The notes: generated by a model not told the origin, from the sequence alone. 9,832 bases of DNA from Nitrospinaceae bacterium (GCA_016763735.1 JAESTE010000116.1:1-9832), one strand, 5' to 3'. Shown: positions 1 to 7,614, numbered from the stretch's first letter. Program-made: numbers and translations.

Positions 1-1
1 G

Positions 2-265
2 GTTGCCCAGGCGTGGCTGGGGTTGGCTCTGGAAGATCAAAAAGAACAGATAGAGTTGGTTTTGGGTGAACATATTCGTCCGGCACTTATGAACGATGGT
101 GGTAATGTCCAGTTATTGGATGTGACCGATGGCGAGAAAGTGCTGGTTCAATATCAAGGTGCCTGCGGCAGTTGCGGGTCTTCCCTTGGGGCGACTTTGT
201 CCTTTATGGAATCAACATTACGCAAACATATTTACAACGAGATTAACGTTGTTCCACAGGTGTAA
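2..265 (+). CDS. NifU C-terminal-domain (Nfu-type) iron-sulfur carrier, 5' partial
   Basis: This is a small Nfu-type protein that would hold a [4Fe-4S] cluster between two subunits and pass it to client enzymes in the cytoplasm. The sequence shows the family hallmarks: an IRPALMNDGGNV segment followed by the cluster-binding CxxC in GACGSCGSS (Cys48 and Cys51 counted from the TTG at 23), then the terminal helix. The frame stays open to the left window edge. The only internal start candidate ahead of the conserved domain is TTG at 23, and it has no well-spaced Shine-Dalgarno sequence. The gene may therefore begin outside the window and carry extra N-terminal sequence; alternatively it is a stand-alone protein of about 80 residues, a common length for this family. 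The stop lies 14 nt before sufB, so it looks like the same operon. The family call is firm and the start is not. Confidence 0.85.
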   Translation, partial: VAQAWLGLALEDQKEQIELVLGEHIRPALMNDGGNVQLLDVTDGEKVLVQYQGACGSCGSSLGATLSFMESTLRKHIYNEINVVPQV

Positions 266-279
266 CCTGGAGAAATAAA

Positions 280-1730
280 ATGAGTGACGAGCAAAATTCC
301 GTCTCCGATTTGCTGGAAGACAATCAATATAAATATGGATTCACGACAGATGTAGAATCTGAAACCTTTGCCAAGGGTCTCGACGAAGATGTTGTGCGTG
401 CCATTTCAAAAAAGAAAAACGAGCCAGAGTTCATGCTCAATTTTCGCCTCAAAGCATTCGCGAAATGGAAAACCATGAAAGAACCGGCGTGGCCGAATGT
501 GCATTACCCATCCATCGACTTTCAGAATATTTCCTACTTTTCCGCGCCGAAAAAAAGAAAGTACTTGAAAGCCTGGATGAAGTTGACCCGGAAATCATGC
601 GTACTTTTGAAAAACTGGGAATACCCTTAGACGAACAGAAAAAACTGGCTAACGTAGCCGTTGATGCTGTTTTTGACAGTGTCAGCGTTGCGACTACTCA
701 TAAGAAAAAATTGATGGAGCAGGGAATCATTTTCTGCCCCATGTCGGAAGCACTTCAGGATTACCCTGAGTTAATTGAAGAATATCTCGGTACGGTTGTT
801 CCGGTGGGAGACAATTATTACGCAGCTCTCAATAGTGCGGTGTTCACCGACGGTTCGTTCGTCTATATTCCACCGGACACTATCAGTCCTATGGAAATTT
901 CCACCTATTTCCGTATCAACACCGAAGAAACCGGGCAGTTCGAGCGTACGCTTATTATCTGCGCTGAAAACAGTTATGTGTCTTATCTGGAAGGGTGTAC
1001 CGCGCCGCAATTTGACACCAACCAGTTGCACGCAGCAGTTGTGGAATTGATAACTATGGATAATGCTGAAATTAAATACAGCACCGTGCAAAACTGGTAC
1101 GCGGGCGATAAAGAAACAGGTAAAGGCGGTATTTATAATTTCGTGACGAAACGTGGGAAATGCGCTGGTAAGAATTCCAAGATTTCGTGGACTCAAGTTG
1201 AAACCGGATCTGCAATCACATGGAAATACCCCAGTTGTATTTTACAGGGAGACAATTCCAGCGGTGAATTTTATTCTGTCGCCCTCACCAACGGACATAT
1301 GCAGGCCGATACCGGAACCAAAATGATTCACATCGGTAAAAACACGCGTTCCAGCATTATATCCAAGGGCATTTCTGCAGACCACTCCAGTAACAGTTAC
1401 CGAGGCCAGGTAAAGATTGGTAAAAACGCCACCAATGCAAGAAACTACAGTCAATGCGACAGCATGCTGGTAGGCGACAAGAGCAGCGCGCATACCTTTC
1501 CTTATATAGAAACGGCCAATAGCTCGGTGCAGGTGGAACATGAAGCCGCAACCTCAAAGATCAGTGAAGAACAATTGTTCTATTTCGAATCAAGGGGGAT
1601 TTCCAGGGAAAATGCAATCGAAGCGGTCATCAGTGGATTCTGCAAAGATGTTTTCAAACAGTTACCCATGGAGTTCGCTGTTGAAGCTCAGAAACTGTTA
1701 ACTCTGAAACTGGAAGACAGTGTGGGTTGA
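280..1730 (+). CDS. sufB: SufB, Fe-S cluster scaffold subunit; reading frame broken at an A7 run
   Basis: SufB is the main scaffold subunit of the cytoplasmic SufBCD complex, on which new Fe-S clusters are built. It starts at ATG 280 behind GGAGA (270-274). The frame gives 92 normal SufB residues, up to DFQNISYFSAPKK, then 24 unrelated residues to a stop at 628-630. The rest of SufB, from KKVLESLDEVDPEIMRTFEK to the typical ending LEDSVG, continues in the -1 frame. Joining them needs one extra A, or a -1 slip, in the run at 550-556. The joined protein is 483 residues, close to the family's usual length. It keeps the residues matching E. coli Cys405 (here Cys393, in YSQCDSM) and His433/Glu434 (His421/Glu422, in VEHEA). 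All other conserved blocks are intact, so I see no decay beyond this one site. The cause could be a sequencing error, a real mutation, or slippage by ribosome or RNA polymerase. The family call is certain; whether it makes full-length protein is not settled. Confidence 0.9.
550..556 (+). other. A7 homopolymer at the sufB frame break
   Basis: Seven A's between CCG and GAAAG mark the place where the SufB frame changes. In the initiating frame the codons are CCG AAA AAA AGA. In the downstream frame they are GAA AAA AAG AAA GTA. One added A gives CCG AAA AAA AAG AAA GTA, which reads SAPKKKKVLESLDEVDP and joins the two halves cleanly. The slippery heptamer A AAA AAG is present at 551-557, but it is phased in the downstream frame. 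The zero-frame version is G AAA AAA, so this is not a canonical two-tRNA -1 slip site. A single tRNA slip, slippage during transcription, or an indel error all remain possible. Confidence 0.85.
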
Positions 1731-1809
1731 TCAGTGTGGCAGTATTAGAAAATCGATAGTAAAAGAGGTTGACGGTATTGTTTTGCTTTAAAGATATCGA
1801 CCTTTCCCC

Positions 1810-1832
1810 ACCGGGCGCGGCCCGGTTTTTTT
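1810..1832 (+). terminator. Intrinsic terminator between sufB and sufC
   Basis: A perfect 7-bp GC-rich stem, ACCGGGC (1810-1816) and GCCCGGT (1820-1826), closes a GCG loop. The T-run begins with the last stem base and covers 1826-1832. This is the standard form of a Rho-independent terminator. It lies 80 nt after the sufB stop and 26 nt before the sufC start, inside an otherwise tight operon. It may lower sufCDSU transcription relative to nfu-sufB, act as an attenuator, or protect the 3' end of the upstream mRNA. I see no convincing promoter between it and sufC. Confidence 0.8.
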
Positions 1833-1858
1833 ATTTGTTTATTTGAGGAATAGATTGA

Positions 1859-2605
1859 ATGCTCGAAATTAAAGATTTGCATGCAGGGGTTGATGGAAAT
1901 GAAATTGTAAAAGGCATTTCTCTTTCCATAAATAAGGGTGAAGTTCACGCCATTATGGGACCGAACGGATCAGGAAAAAGCACCTTAGCTAAAATACTTT
2001 CAGGTCACCCGGTTTATGAAGCTACATCGGGAGAAATAATTTTTGATGGACAAAATCTCTTGGAAATGGATGCGGAAGAAAGATCCCTGGCAGGTCTTTT
2101 TATGGGGTTCCAATATCCCGTCGAAGTTCCAGGGGTGAACAACGCTGAGTTTTTACGGATGGCGTACAATGCCAGAAAAGTTAAAGCAGGGGAAGAAGAA
2201 GTTGACCCGCTTGACTTTGATGAGCTTCTTTCCGAAAAAATGAAAATGCTCGGAATGGAAAAAAAGTATAAAGAGAGAAATCTCAACGATGGATTTTCTG
2301 GTGGCGAGAAAAAGAAAAACGAGATACTGCAAATGGCCATTCTGGAACCGAAGCTTGCTATATTGGATGAAACCGATTCTGGACTAGATATCGATGCGTT
2401 GCGTGTTGTTTCTGAAGGAGTCAATAAACTTCGTAATGAAAATAACGCGCTCATTTTAATCACTCACTACCAGCGCTTACTGGATTATATAAAACCCGAT
2501 TTTGTTCATGTGCTCAGTCAAGGCAAGATCGTGAAATCAGGAGATAAAGCTTTGGCACTTGAACTCGAATCCCAGGGGTATGACTGGGTGACGGCGGCAG
2601 ATTAA
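1859..2605 (+). CDS. sufC: SufC, ABC-type ATPase of the SUF complex
   Basis: SufC is the soluble ATPase that binds SufB and SufD and drives the conformational change needed for cluster assembly. It is not a transporter subunit, although it has an ABC fold. Visible motifs are Walker A GPNGSGKST (residues 34-42), the Q-loop in GFQYP, the signature FSGGEKKK (from residue 146), Walker B LAILDETDSGLD (166-177) with catalytic Glu171, and the H-loop His203 in ITHYQRLL. DETDSGLD and SGGEKKKNE are typical of SufC and separate it from import or export ATPases. The length of 248 residues is normal. The start is supported by GAGGAA at 1845-1850, 8 nt upstream. It follows the intrinsic terminator at 1810-1832 and is only 8 nt from sufD, so sufC and sufD are probably translated from one message. 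Confidence 0.97.
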   Translation: MLEIKDLHAGVDGNEIVKGISLSINKGEVHAIMGPNGSGKSTLAKILSGHPVYEATSGEIIFDGQNLLEMDAEERSLAGLFMGFQYPVEVPGVNNAEFLRMAYNARKVKAGEEEVDPLDFDELLSEKMKMLGMEKKYKERNLNDGFSGGEKKKNEILQMAILEPKLAILDETDSGLDIDALRVVSEGVNKLRNENNALILITHYQRLLDYIKPDFVHVLSQGKIVKSGDKALALELESQGYDWVTAAD

Positions 2606-2613
2606 GGAAAAAT

Positions 2614-3918
2614 ATGTCCGATACAATCGTAGAACGAACAGAAGAGACAGCTTTTCTTGATCTTCATAAAAAATTTGTGGAAGAAAATAAGCCAAGCTCT
2701 GCTTTGTCGGAAATCCATGAGTCGGCTTTGAGCCGGTTTGAAATACTGGGCTTCCCGCACTCAAAGCACGAAATGTATACCTATGTGAATACGAAGAAAC
2801 TGGCCGCCACTGCGTTTGCGGTTTCTAATCCTTCTGCAAAAATTGATCTTATAGAAAAGCATATTTATTTGGGCTGTGAAAACAGTTGTCTGGTTTTTGT
2901 CAATGGTGTGCTTGACCGATCTCTTTCCAGGTTGCAGGCGATAGAATCATCGGTAAAAATCTCCTCCCTCGAAGAGAAGAGTGATACCGATTCTTTGTTG
3001 GCTTCCCTTGAAAATGAGAACGATGTATTTGCTTGTCTGGCAAATGCGTTTTGTTCTGACGTAACGGTTGTGGAGATTCCTGATAAGGGTCAAGTGGCCG
3101 TTCCCATTCAGGTTTTGTTTGTTTCTACGGGAAACACCCCTCTACCTGAAATGCATTCCCCGCGATTGTTATGGAAGGTTGGAAAACTTGCCGAAGTAAA
3201 AGTGATTGAAAAGTTTGTCGGGATGCAGGAAGGTTATTTCACCAATATGGTCCAAGACTGGAGAGTGGCAGAAGGGGCAGGGGTGGTTTTGACTCAGGTA
3301 CAGTCTGATCCCTTCGGCGCGTGGAATTTCCACAAAACCCGTGTGCATATTAAACGCAATGCCAGGTTCCACTCTGCCAATGCTTCTTCAGGGTCGGTTC
3401 TCGTACGAAACCATTTTGAAGTGCGATTAGAAGAAGAGGGCGCCGAGTTGATTCTAAATGGTGTTAGCGTGCTCCGCGATAAAGAACAGGTGCATAACTT
3501 TATCCGCATTCATCACGAAGCACCGCAATGCATCAGTCATCAACATTTTAAAAACGTGATCAACGATGAAGGTCGTTCAAGTTTTGATGGCACTGTCATC
3601 GTTAATCGGGGTGCGCAGTTGACCAACGCGAATCAGTTGATCAACAACCTGATGCTATCTGATGATTGTCATGCAGATAACAAACCCAATCTAATGATTT
3701 TTGCCGATGACGTGAAGTGTGCCCATGGTGCGACCGTCGGGCAAATTGACGAAGAACAAATGTTCTATTTACAAACACGAGGGTTGTCGAAAAAGTTCGC
3801 GAAAGAACTGCTTACAAGAAGCTTTGCTGAAAGTATTGTTCAGACTATTCAATTTCCCGAAGTGGTGAAAGAACTGAGCAATACGTTGCTCAAGAAAATG
3901 GAGGAAAGCAATGTCTGA
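2614..3918 (+). CDS. sufD: SufD, Fe-S cluster assembly subunit
   Basis: SufD is the SufB paralogue that completes the SufBC2D complex and is linked to iron entry. The N-terminal part is variable and helical. The conserved beta-helix core begins around residue 150, and the C-terminal signature is ADDVKCAHGATVGQIDEEQ. In it Cys369 and His371 match the Cys358/His360 pair of E. coli SufD, which lies at the SufB-SufD interface. After this comes the usual helical tail (MFYLQTRGLS). The length of 434 residues fits the family. The start has AAGGA at 2604-2608, overlapping the sufC stop. The last 8 nt overlap the start of sufS, which suggests translational coupling. No truncation or frame problem is seen, unlike in its paralogue sufB. 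Confidence 0.95.
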   Translation: MSDTIVERTEETAFLDLHKKFVEENKPSSALSEIHESALSRFEILGFPHSKHEMYTYVNTKKLAATAFAVSNPSAKIDLIEKHIYLGCENSCLVFVNGVLDRSLSRLQAIESSVKISSLEEKSDTDSLLASLENENDVFACLANAFCSDVTVVEIPDKGQVAVPIQVLFVSTGNTPLPEMHSPRLLWKVGKLAEVKVIEKFVGMQEGYFTNMVQDWRVAEGAGVVLTQVQSDPFGAWNFHKTRVHIKRNARFHSANASSGSVLVRNHFEVRLEEEGAELILNGVSVLRDKEQVHNFIRIHHEAPQCISHQHFKNVINDEGRSSFDGTVIVNRGAQLTNANQLINNLMLSDDCHADNKPNLMIFADDVKCAHGATVGQIDEEQMFYLQTRGLSKKFAKELLTRSFAESIVQTIQFPEVVKELSNTLLKKMEESNV

Positions 3919-5188
3919 TTCCAATACGGCTGTGACAGGTAATGCTGTTTTCGATGTCGAAAAAATACGCAAGGATTTTCCTATATTGTCTCAAACCGTG
4001 CGCGGAAAGCCTTTAATCTATCTCGATAACGGAGCCACTACGCATAAACCGCAGCGGGTGATTGATCGTGTGCGTCAATTCGATGCTGAAGAATATGGCA
4101 CCGTACGTCGTGGAGCTTATAAATTTTGTGAGAACGCCACTCAACTCTACGAAGATGCGAGAAAGAAGGTTGCCGATTTTATGGGCGCGGAAAAACCCGG
4201 TGAAATTGTTTTCACCAGCGGAACCACGCAGGCCATCAATCTGGTGGCGCATAGTTTCGGTAAACGTTTTATTAATAAAGATGACGAAATCATCATTTCC
4301 AATATCGAACATCATGCCAACACGGTACCCTGGCAGGTTCTTTGTGAAGAGCGTGGCGCGAAGCTCAAAGTCATTCCCGTTAGCGATTCGGGTGAACTGG
4401 TTATGGAAGAATATGAAAAACTGCTTTCAAGCAAGACTCGCATGGTGGCAGTCAATCATGTTTCAAACGCGTTGGGCACAATCAACCCAGTAAAGGAAAT
4501 CACCGAAAAAGCGCATGCGGTCGGGGCAAAGGTTTTAATAGATGGTGCGCAAAGCACGCCGCATATGAAACTGAATGTTCAGGATATCGGTTGTGACTTC
4601 TACACATTTTCCGGGCATAAAATGTACGCGCCCAGCGGTATTGGCGGAGTTTACGGTAAAATCGATCTATGGGAAGAGATGCCGCCTTACGTTACAGGGG
4701 GCGATATGATTTTGCAGGTCACGCTCGAAAAAACCACTTATGCAAAACCCCCGGCAAGGTTCGAAGCAGGCACACCCCCTATCACTCAAGTGATTGGTTT
4801 AGGGGAAGCCATTGACTATCTCAATGAAATTGGAATGGACAATATTGCCGCTTACGAAAACAGCTTGCTCGAATATGGCACCGCATTATTAAATGATATT
4901 GAAGGAGTGCGTATCATCGGTAATGCTCGCGAAAAAGCCAGCCTCATTTCTTTTCATATAGAAGGGGAAAACCCCAATGACGGGCACCCGCATGATGTTG
5001 TGAGTTGGTTGGATCAGGATGGCATCGCCTGCCGAGGCGGACATCACTGCGCGCAACCCACAATGATTCGCTATGGCCTTCCTGCTACCACCCGGGCTTC
5101 GATGGCGTTTTACAATAAAACCGAAGAACTCGATGCGCTGGCTGAAAGCCTTAGAAAGGGTTTACCTTACGGCTTTATAGTTTTGTGA
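3911..5188 (+). CDS. sufS: SufS, type II cysteine desulfurase
   Basis: This PLP-dependent enzyme removes sulfur from L-cysteine, giving alanine and an enzyme-bound persulfide that feeds the SUF scaffold. The N-terminus has the class signature IYLDNGATTHKPQ. The Schiff-base lysine is Lys237 in FSGHKMYAPSGIGG. The persulfide cysteine is Cys380 in CRGGHHCAQP, the short active-site loop typical of type II enzymes that depend on a SufE or SufU partner. The length of 425 residues is slightly longer than usual because of a short N-terminal extension. A good GGAGG at 3900-3904 sits within the end of sufD. One oddity is at residues 64-73, which read TVRRGAYKFC where SufS proteins usually have a NVHRGxHxLS-like segment. 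This may be a clade feature. The partner SufU follows 34 nt downstream. Confidence 0.95.
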   Translation: MSDSNTAVTGNAVFDVEKIRKDFPILSQTVRGKPLIYLDNGATTHKPQRVIDRVRQFDAEEYGTVRRGAYKFCENATQLYEDARKKVADFMGAEKPGEIVFTSGTTQAINLVAHSFGKRFINKDDEIIISNIEHHANTVPWQVLCEERGAKLKVIPVSDSGELVMEEYEKLLSSKTRMVAVNHVSNALGTINPVKEITEKAHAVGAKVLIDGAQSTPHMKLNVQDIGCDFYTFSGHKMYAPSGIGGVYGKIDLWEEMPPYVTGGDMILQVTLEKTTYAKPPARFEAGTPPITQVIGLGEAIDYLNEIGMDNIAAYENSLLEYGTALLNDIEGVRIIGNAREKASLISFHIEGENPNDGHPHDVVSWLDQDGIACRGGHHCAQPTMIRYGLPATTRASMAFYNKTEELDALAESLRKGLPYGFIVL

Positions 5189-5222
5189 TATGATTTATTG
5201 ATAAAATTCATCGAGCTTTCCA

Positions 5223-5678
5223 ATGTCATACGATAAAGAACTCTACCAGCAAGTCATTCTTGACCACAACCGTAAGCCTCGCAACTTCCATGAAATAGAA
5301 GGTGCCAGTCACTCCTGTCACGGTGTCAACCCGCTTTGCGGCGATGATATAACCGTCTATCTGAATGTGGATGAAGATGATGTGATTAAGGATGTGAGTT
5401 TCCTCGGTTCGGGCTGCGCCATTTCCAAGGCCAGTACTTCCCTGATGACCACATTTCTTAAGGGGAAAAAAGTTGACTCAGCCAGAAAAATCAAAGAAGA
5501 ATTTCATCAAATGATTCTGGGGAAAATGGATCCTGAAACGGAGGAGCATAACCTGGGTAAACTGGCCCTCTTTATGGGAATTCGCGAGTTCCCTTCCCGC
5601 ACAAAATGCGCCAGCCTTGCCTGGCATACCCTCATCGGTGCTTTGGATAAAAAAGACAAAGGAATAAGCACCGAATAG
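5223..5678 (+). CDS. sufU: SufU, zinc-dependent sulfur-transfer protein (IscU-like fold)
   Basis: SufU accepts the persulfide sulfur from SufS and hands it to SufBCD, taking the role SufE has in E. coli. It has an IscU-like fold with four expected metal ligands: Cys39 and Asp41 in NPLCGDD, Cys65 in GSGCAISKAS and Cys129 in FPSRTKCASLAWHTL. The stretch of about 60 residues between the second and third cysteine blocks is longer than in IscU, and the usual IscU LPPVKLHC motif is absent. Both points favour SufU over IscU. The length of 151 residues fits. The ATG at 5223 has only a weak purine stretch upstream (GAG near 5213), so translation may rely on coupling to sufS, 34 nt away. The SufS-SufU pairing is common in Gram-positive bacteria and in several diderm phyla. 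Confidence 0.93.
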   Translation: MSYDKELYQQVILDHNRKPRNFHEIEGASHSCHGVNPLCGDDITVYLNVDEDDVIKDVSFLGSGCAISKASTSLMTTFLKGKKVDSARKIKEEFHQMILGKMDPETEEHNLGKLALFMGIREFPSRTKCASLAWHTLIGALDKKDKGISTE

Positions 5679-5687
5679 GGAGAAAAC

Positions 5688-5699
5688 GGAGTTCTTTTG
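5688..5699 (+). promoter_or_regulatory. Ribosome binding site that fixes a TTG start for amrS
   Basis: GGAG at 5688-5691 stands 5 nt before TTG at 5697-5699. The amrS frame is closed upstream by the sufU stop at 5676-5678, and no ATG or GTG lies between. The conserved N-terminal cysteine motif begins only about 27 residues after this TTG. A later start would remove that motif, so TTG is the most likely initiation codon. Confidence 0.7.
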
Positions 5700-6746
5700 T
5701 CCCCTCTCCAAAACATACTTGATACACAAACGCGACCCGGTAAACTATTCAAGTCTCTTGATGATGACAACCTGCTTTGTACTGCTTGTGGTCATCTTTG
5801 CAAACTGCGCCCTGGTCAACGTGGCGTTTGTAAAGTTCGTTTTAACTCCGACGGCACTCTTCTCGTTCCCTGGCATTATGTGGCAGGACTTCAAAACGAT
5901 CCTATAGAAAAGAAACCTTTTTTCCATGCCCTTCCAGGAAGCCGTGCTTTAAGCTTTGGGATGTTGGGATGCGACTTCCGCTGTGCCTATTGCCAGAATT
6001 GGTTCACCTCGCAAAGTCTGAAGGATGATGCCTCGACTATAAGTTCAACCTCTGTTTCCGCAAAAGATATTTGCGACAGGGCGAATGATGCAAAAGTAGT
6101 GGTGTCGACTTACAACGAACCTCTGATCACCAGTGAATGGGCGGTGGAAGTTTTTAAGGAAGCGAAACAGAGGAAATTATGGACCGCCTATGTTTCGAAC
6201 GGACATGGAACGCCCGAGGTGCTGGAATATATCGGTCCCTGGCTCGACTTGATGAAGATAGATTTGAAAAGTTTTTCACCTAAGGAATACCGTCGACTTG
6301 GCGGTAATCTGGATGCTGTACTGGAAACGATACAAACGGTGCACGGGATGGGTATTTGGCTGGAACTCGTCACTTTATTGATTCCTGATTACAACGACTC
6401 CGATGAAGAACTGTCGAAAATCGCAGAATTCATCGCGCGAGTTTCAAAAGATATTCCATGGCATGTGACAGCTTTCCATCCAGATTATAAAATGACCGAC
6501 CGGAAAAGAACACCGGTGGAAACTTTATTGCGTGCATATCAACATGGAAAAAACGCTGGCCTTTCTTTCGTCTATGCCGGTAACCTGCCAGGTAAAGTGC
6601 AAAATACAGAAAACACTTATTGTCCATATTGCCAGCAACTTTTAATTGAAAGAGTGGGGTTTCGAGTCGTTTCAAACCACTTGAAAGAAGATCACTGCCC
6701 AGAATGCCGGAAGTCAATACCGGGTCGCTGGGTTAAATCATCTTAA
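5697..6746 (+). CDS. amrS: AmmeMemoRadiSam-type radical SAM enzyme (AmrS)
   Basis: This is a radical SAM protein of the pyruvate-formate-lyase-activase-like group that co-occurs with AMMECR1 and Memo proteins. Its reaction is not known. Three parts can be seen. An N-terminal cysteine cluster is CTACGHLCK with a further Cys in RGVC (Cys28, 31, 35, 45). The radical SAM core has CDFRCAYCQN (Cys92, 96, 99), the [4Fe-4S] and SAM site, followed by STYNEPLI and the MKIDLKSF and ELVTLLIPDYND strands of the barrel. A C-terminal zinc-ribbon-like tail has CPYC (309-312) and CPEC (334-337). The length of 349 residues is normal. It begins at a TTG 18 nt after sufU and so probably shares the suf transcript, which fits its need for Fe-S clusters. 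The expected amrA and amrB partners are not in this window. Confidence 0.9.
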   Translation: MSPLQNILDTQTRPGKLFKSLDDDNLLCTACGHLCKLRPGQRGVCKVRFNSDGTLLVPWHYVAGLQNDPIEKKPFFHALPGSRALSFGMLGCDFRCAYCQNWFTSQSLKDDASTISSTSVSAKDICDRANDAKVVVSTYNEPLITSEWAVEVFKEAKQRKLWTAYVSNGHGTPEVLEYIGPWLDLMKIDLKSFSPKEYRRLGGNLDAVLETIQTVHGMGIWLELVTLLIPDYNDSDEELSKIAEFIARVSKDIPWHVTAFHPDYKMTDRKRTPVETLLRAYQHGKNAGLSFVYAGNLPGKVQNTENTYCPYCQQLLIERVGFRVVSNHLKEDHCPECRKSIPGRWVKSS

Positions 6747-6820
6747 CAAACCTAATTGTTTATAAAGCGATTTTAATCTGATACCGATATGAAATTCACA
6801 GGATTGTGACAGCCAGCAGG

Positions 6821-6849
6821 TTGCACAGCCGATAAGGTAGTTGTATGAT
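6821..6849 (+). promoter_or_regulatory. Candidate sigma70-type promoter for the secreted-protein gene
   Basis: TTGCAC (6821-6826) and TATGAT (6844-6849) are 17 nt apart. The -10 matches consensus at 5 of 6 positions and the -35 only at 3 of 6. Transcription would start near 6856. The preferred start codon at 6906 would then have a leader of about 50 nt containing its GGGAG. An ATG at 6870 would be left with almost no leader. The 123-nt gap after amrS and the change of gene function also suggest a new transcription unit here. Confidence 0.4.
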
Positions 6850-6905
6850 AAATAAAGGATTATTCGAATATGATTTTGAACGGTAGACAAATGGGAGATA
6901 TAAAG

Positions 6906-7571
6906 ATGTTGGGTCTCAAACCAGTGAAGCTAATGGTTGTTTTTCTTTCTTTAATTTTAAGCGGTGTATTTTTTGCCGGAACCGTTCTGGCAAAACCCGA
7001 TGTGGGAAAAGGCACCTCACAAAAGTGGGCCGTTGTGAACGGGTTCCGATCAGCTCATTTTGGTATGAAAGAGCGGGATGTAATTAAAGCGATCAAGAAT
7101 GATTTTGGGATAGGAAAAAAACAGGTTTCCCGAAAGGTTCATCCAAATGAAAAAACCGTTACACTGGGAATTGAGGTTAAAAAACTTTTACCAGAAAGCG
7201 GAACCGCAAAAGTTTTTTATATTATGGGTTACAAATCCAAGCGCCTGATTCATATCAATGTTATTTGGGGAAAACCGGTTACAAAAAACCCGAATGCAGA
7301 AGCCGTGGTTGCAACCGCGAACCAATTGCGCAATCATTTCGCACAGAAAAAATATCAGAAAGAAGGGTTTGCTCTTAATGCTCAACTCGGCGAAGGAGTT
7401 ATTCTGGTTTTTCAAGGTAAAGATAGAAAAGGCAGGGCCGCAAGATTATTGTTGAGCAACCCGAAAGCAGAAAAAGATAAAAAAGCAGGTGAAGATATTG
7501 CTCTCACTCTTTCCTATATCGAAAAACCACAAGACCCGGATGTATTTCGAATCAAAGAGGGAGATTTTTAA
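6906..7571 (+). CDS. Secreted or periplasmic protein of unknown function
   Basis: I do not recognise this protein. From ATG 6906 (GGGAG at 6893-6897, 8 nt upstream) it has 221 residues. The start is a clear signal peptide: MLGLKPVK, then a hydrophobic stretch ending GTVLA before KPDVG, so it should be exported. An in-frame ATG at 6870 would add 12 residues but leaves a long polar n-region and has a poorer ribosome site. The mature part is about 190 residues, rich in lysine, with no cysteine, no transmembrane segment and no visible catalytic motif. It starts with a GFRSAHFGMKERDVIKAIKNDF-like helix, then mixed strands (VFYIMGYKSKRLIHINVIWG), a second helix and an acidic end. The layout resembles small periplasmic adaptor domains, but that is only an impression. 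It is followed by a strong terminator and then a tpsB gene, so it may belong to envelope or secretion biology. Confidence 0.75.
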   Translation: MLGLKPVKLMVVFLSLILSGVFFAGTVLAKPDVGKGTSQKWAVVNGFRSAHFGMKERDVIKAIKNDFGIGKKQVSRKVHPNEKTVTLGIEVKKLLPESGTAKVFYIMGYKSKRLIHINVIWGKPVTKNPNAEAVVATANQLRNHFAQKKYQKEGFALNAQLGEGVILVFQGKDRKGRAARLLLSNPKAEKDKKAGEDIALTLSYIEKPQDPDVFRIKEGDF

Positions 7572-7614
7572 TAAGATCCTTTTTATAACTATTTGATTTT
7601 GATTAGTTTAGATT

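Noticed and set aside
465..554. ATG at 465 as a separate start for the second part of sufB
   Set aside because: Residues read from 465 to about 554 in that frame do not resemble SufB, while the other frame encodes perfect SufB sequence over the same bases. The ATG is internal noise and no ribosome site precedes it.
771..1196. Long open frame on the minus strand opposite sufB
   Set aside because: It lies entirely within the conserved SufB coding region, encodes no recognisable motif and has no ribosome site. It is a shadow of codon use on the other strand, as are the similar minus-strand frames opposite sufC, sufD, sufS and tpsB.
1769..1798. Possible promoter before sufC, starting with TTGACG
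   Set aside because: TTGACG is a good -35, but the sequence 16-18 nt downstream (AAGATATC) is a poor -10. The start point would also fall on the terminator hairpin itself, so it would not serve sufC.
6748..6775. Weak AACAA/TTGTT hairpin after amrS as a terminator
   Set aside because: The stem is only 5 bp, AT-rich, and not followed by a T-run, so it does not qualify as an intrinsic terminator.
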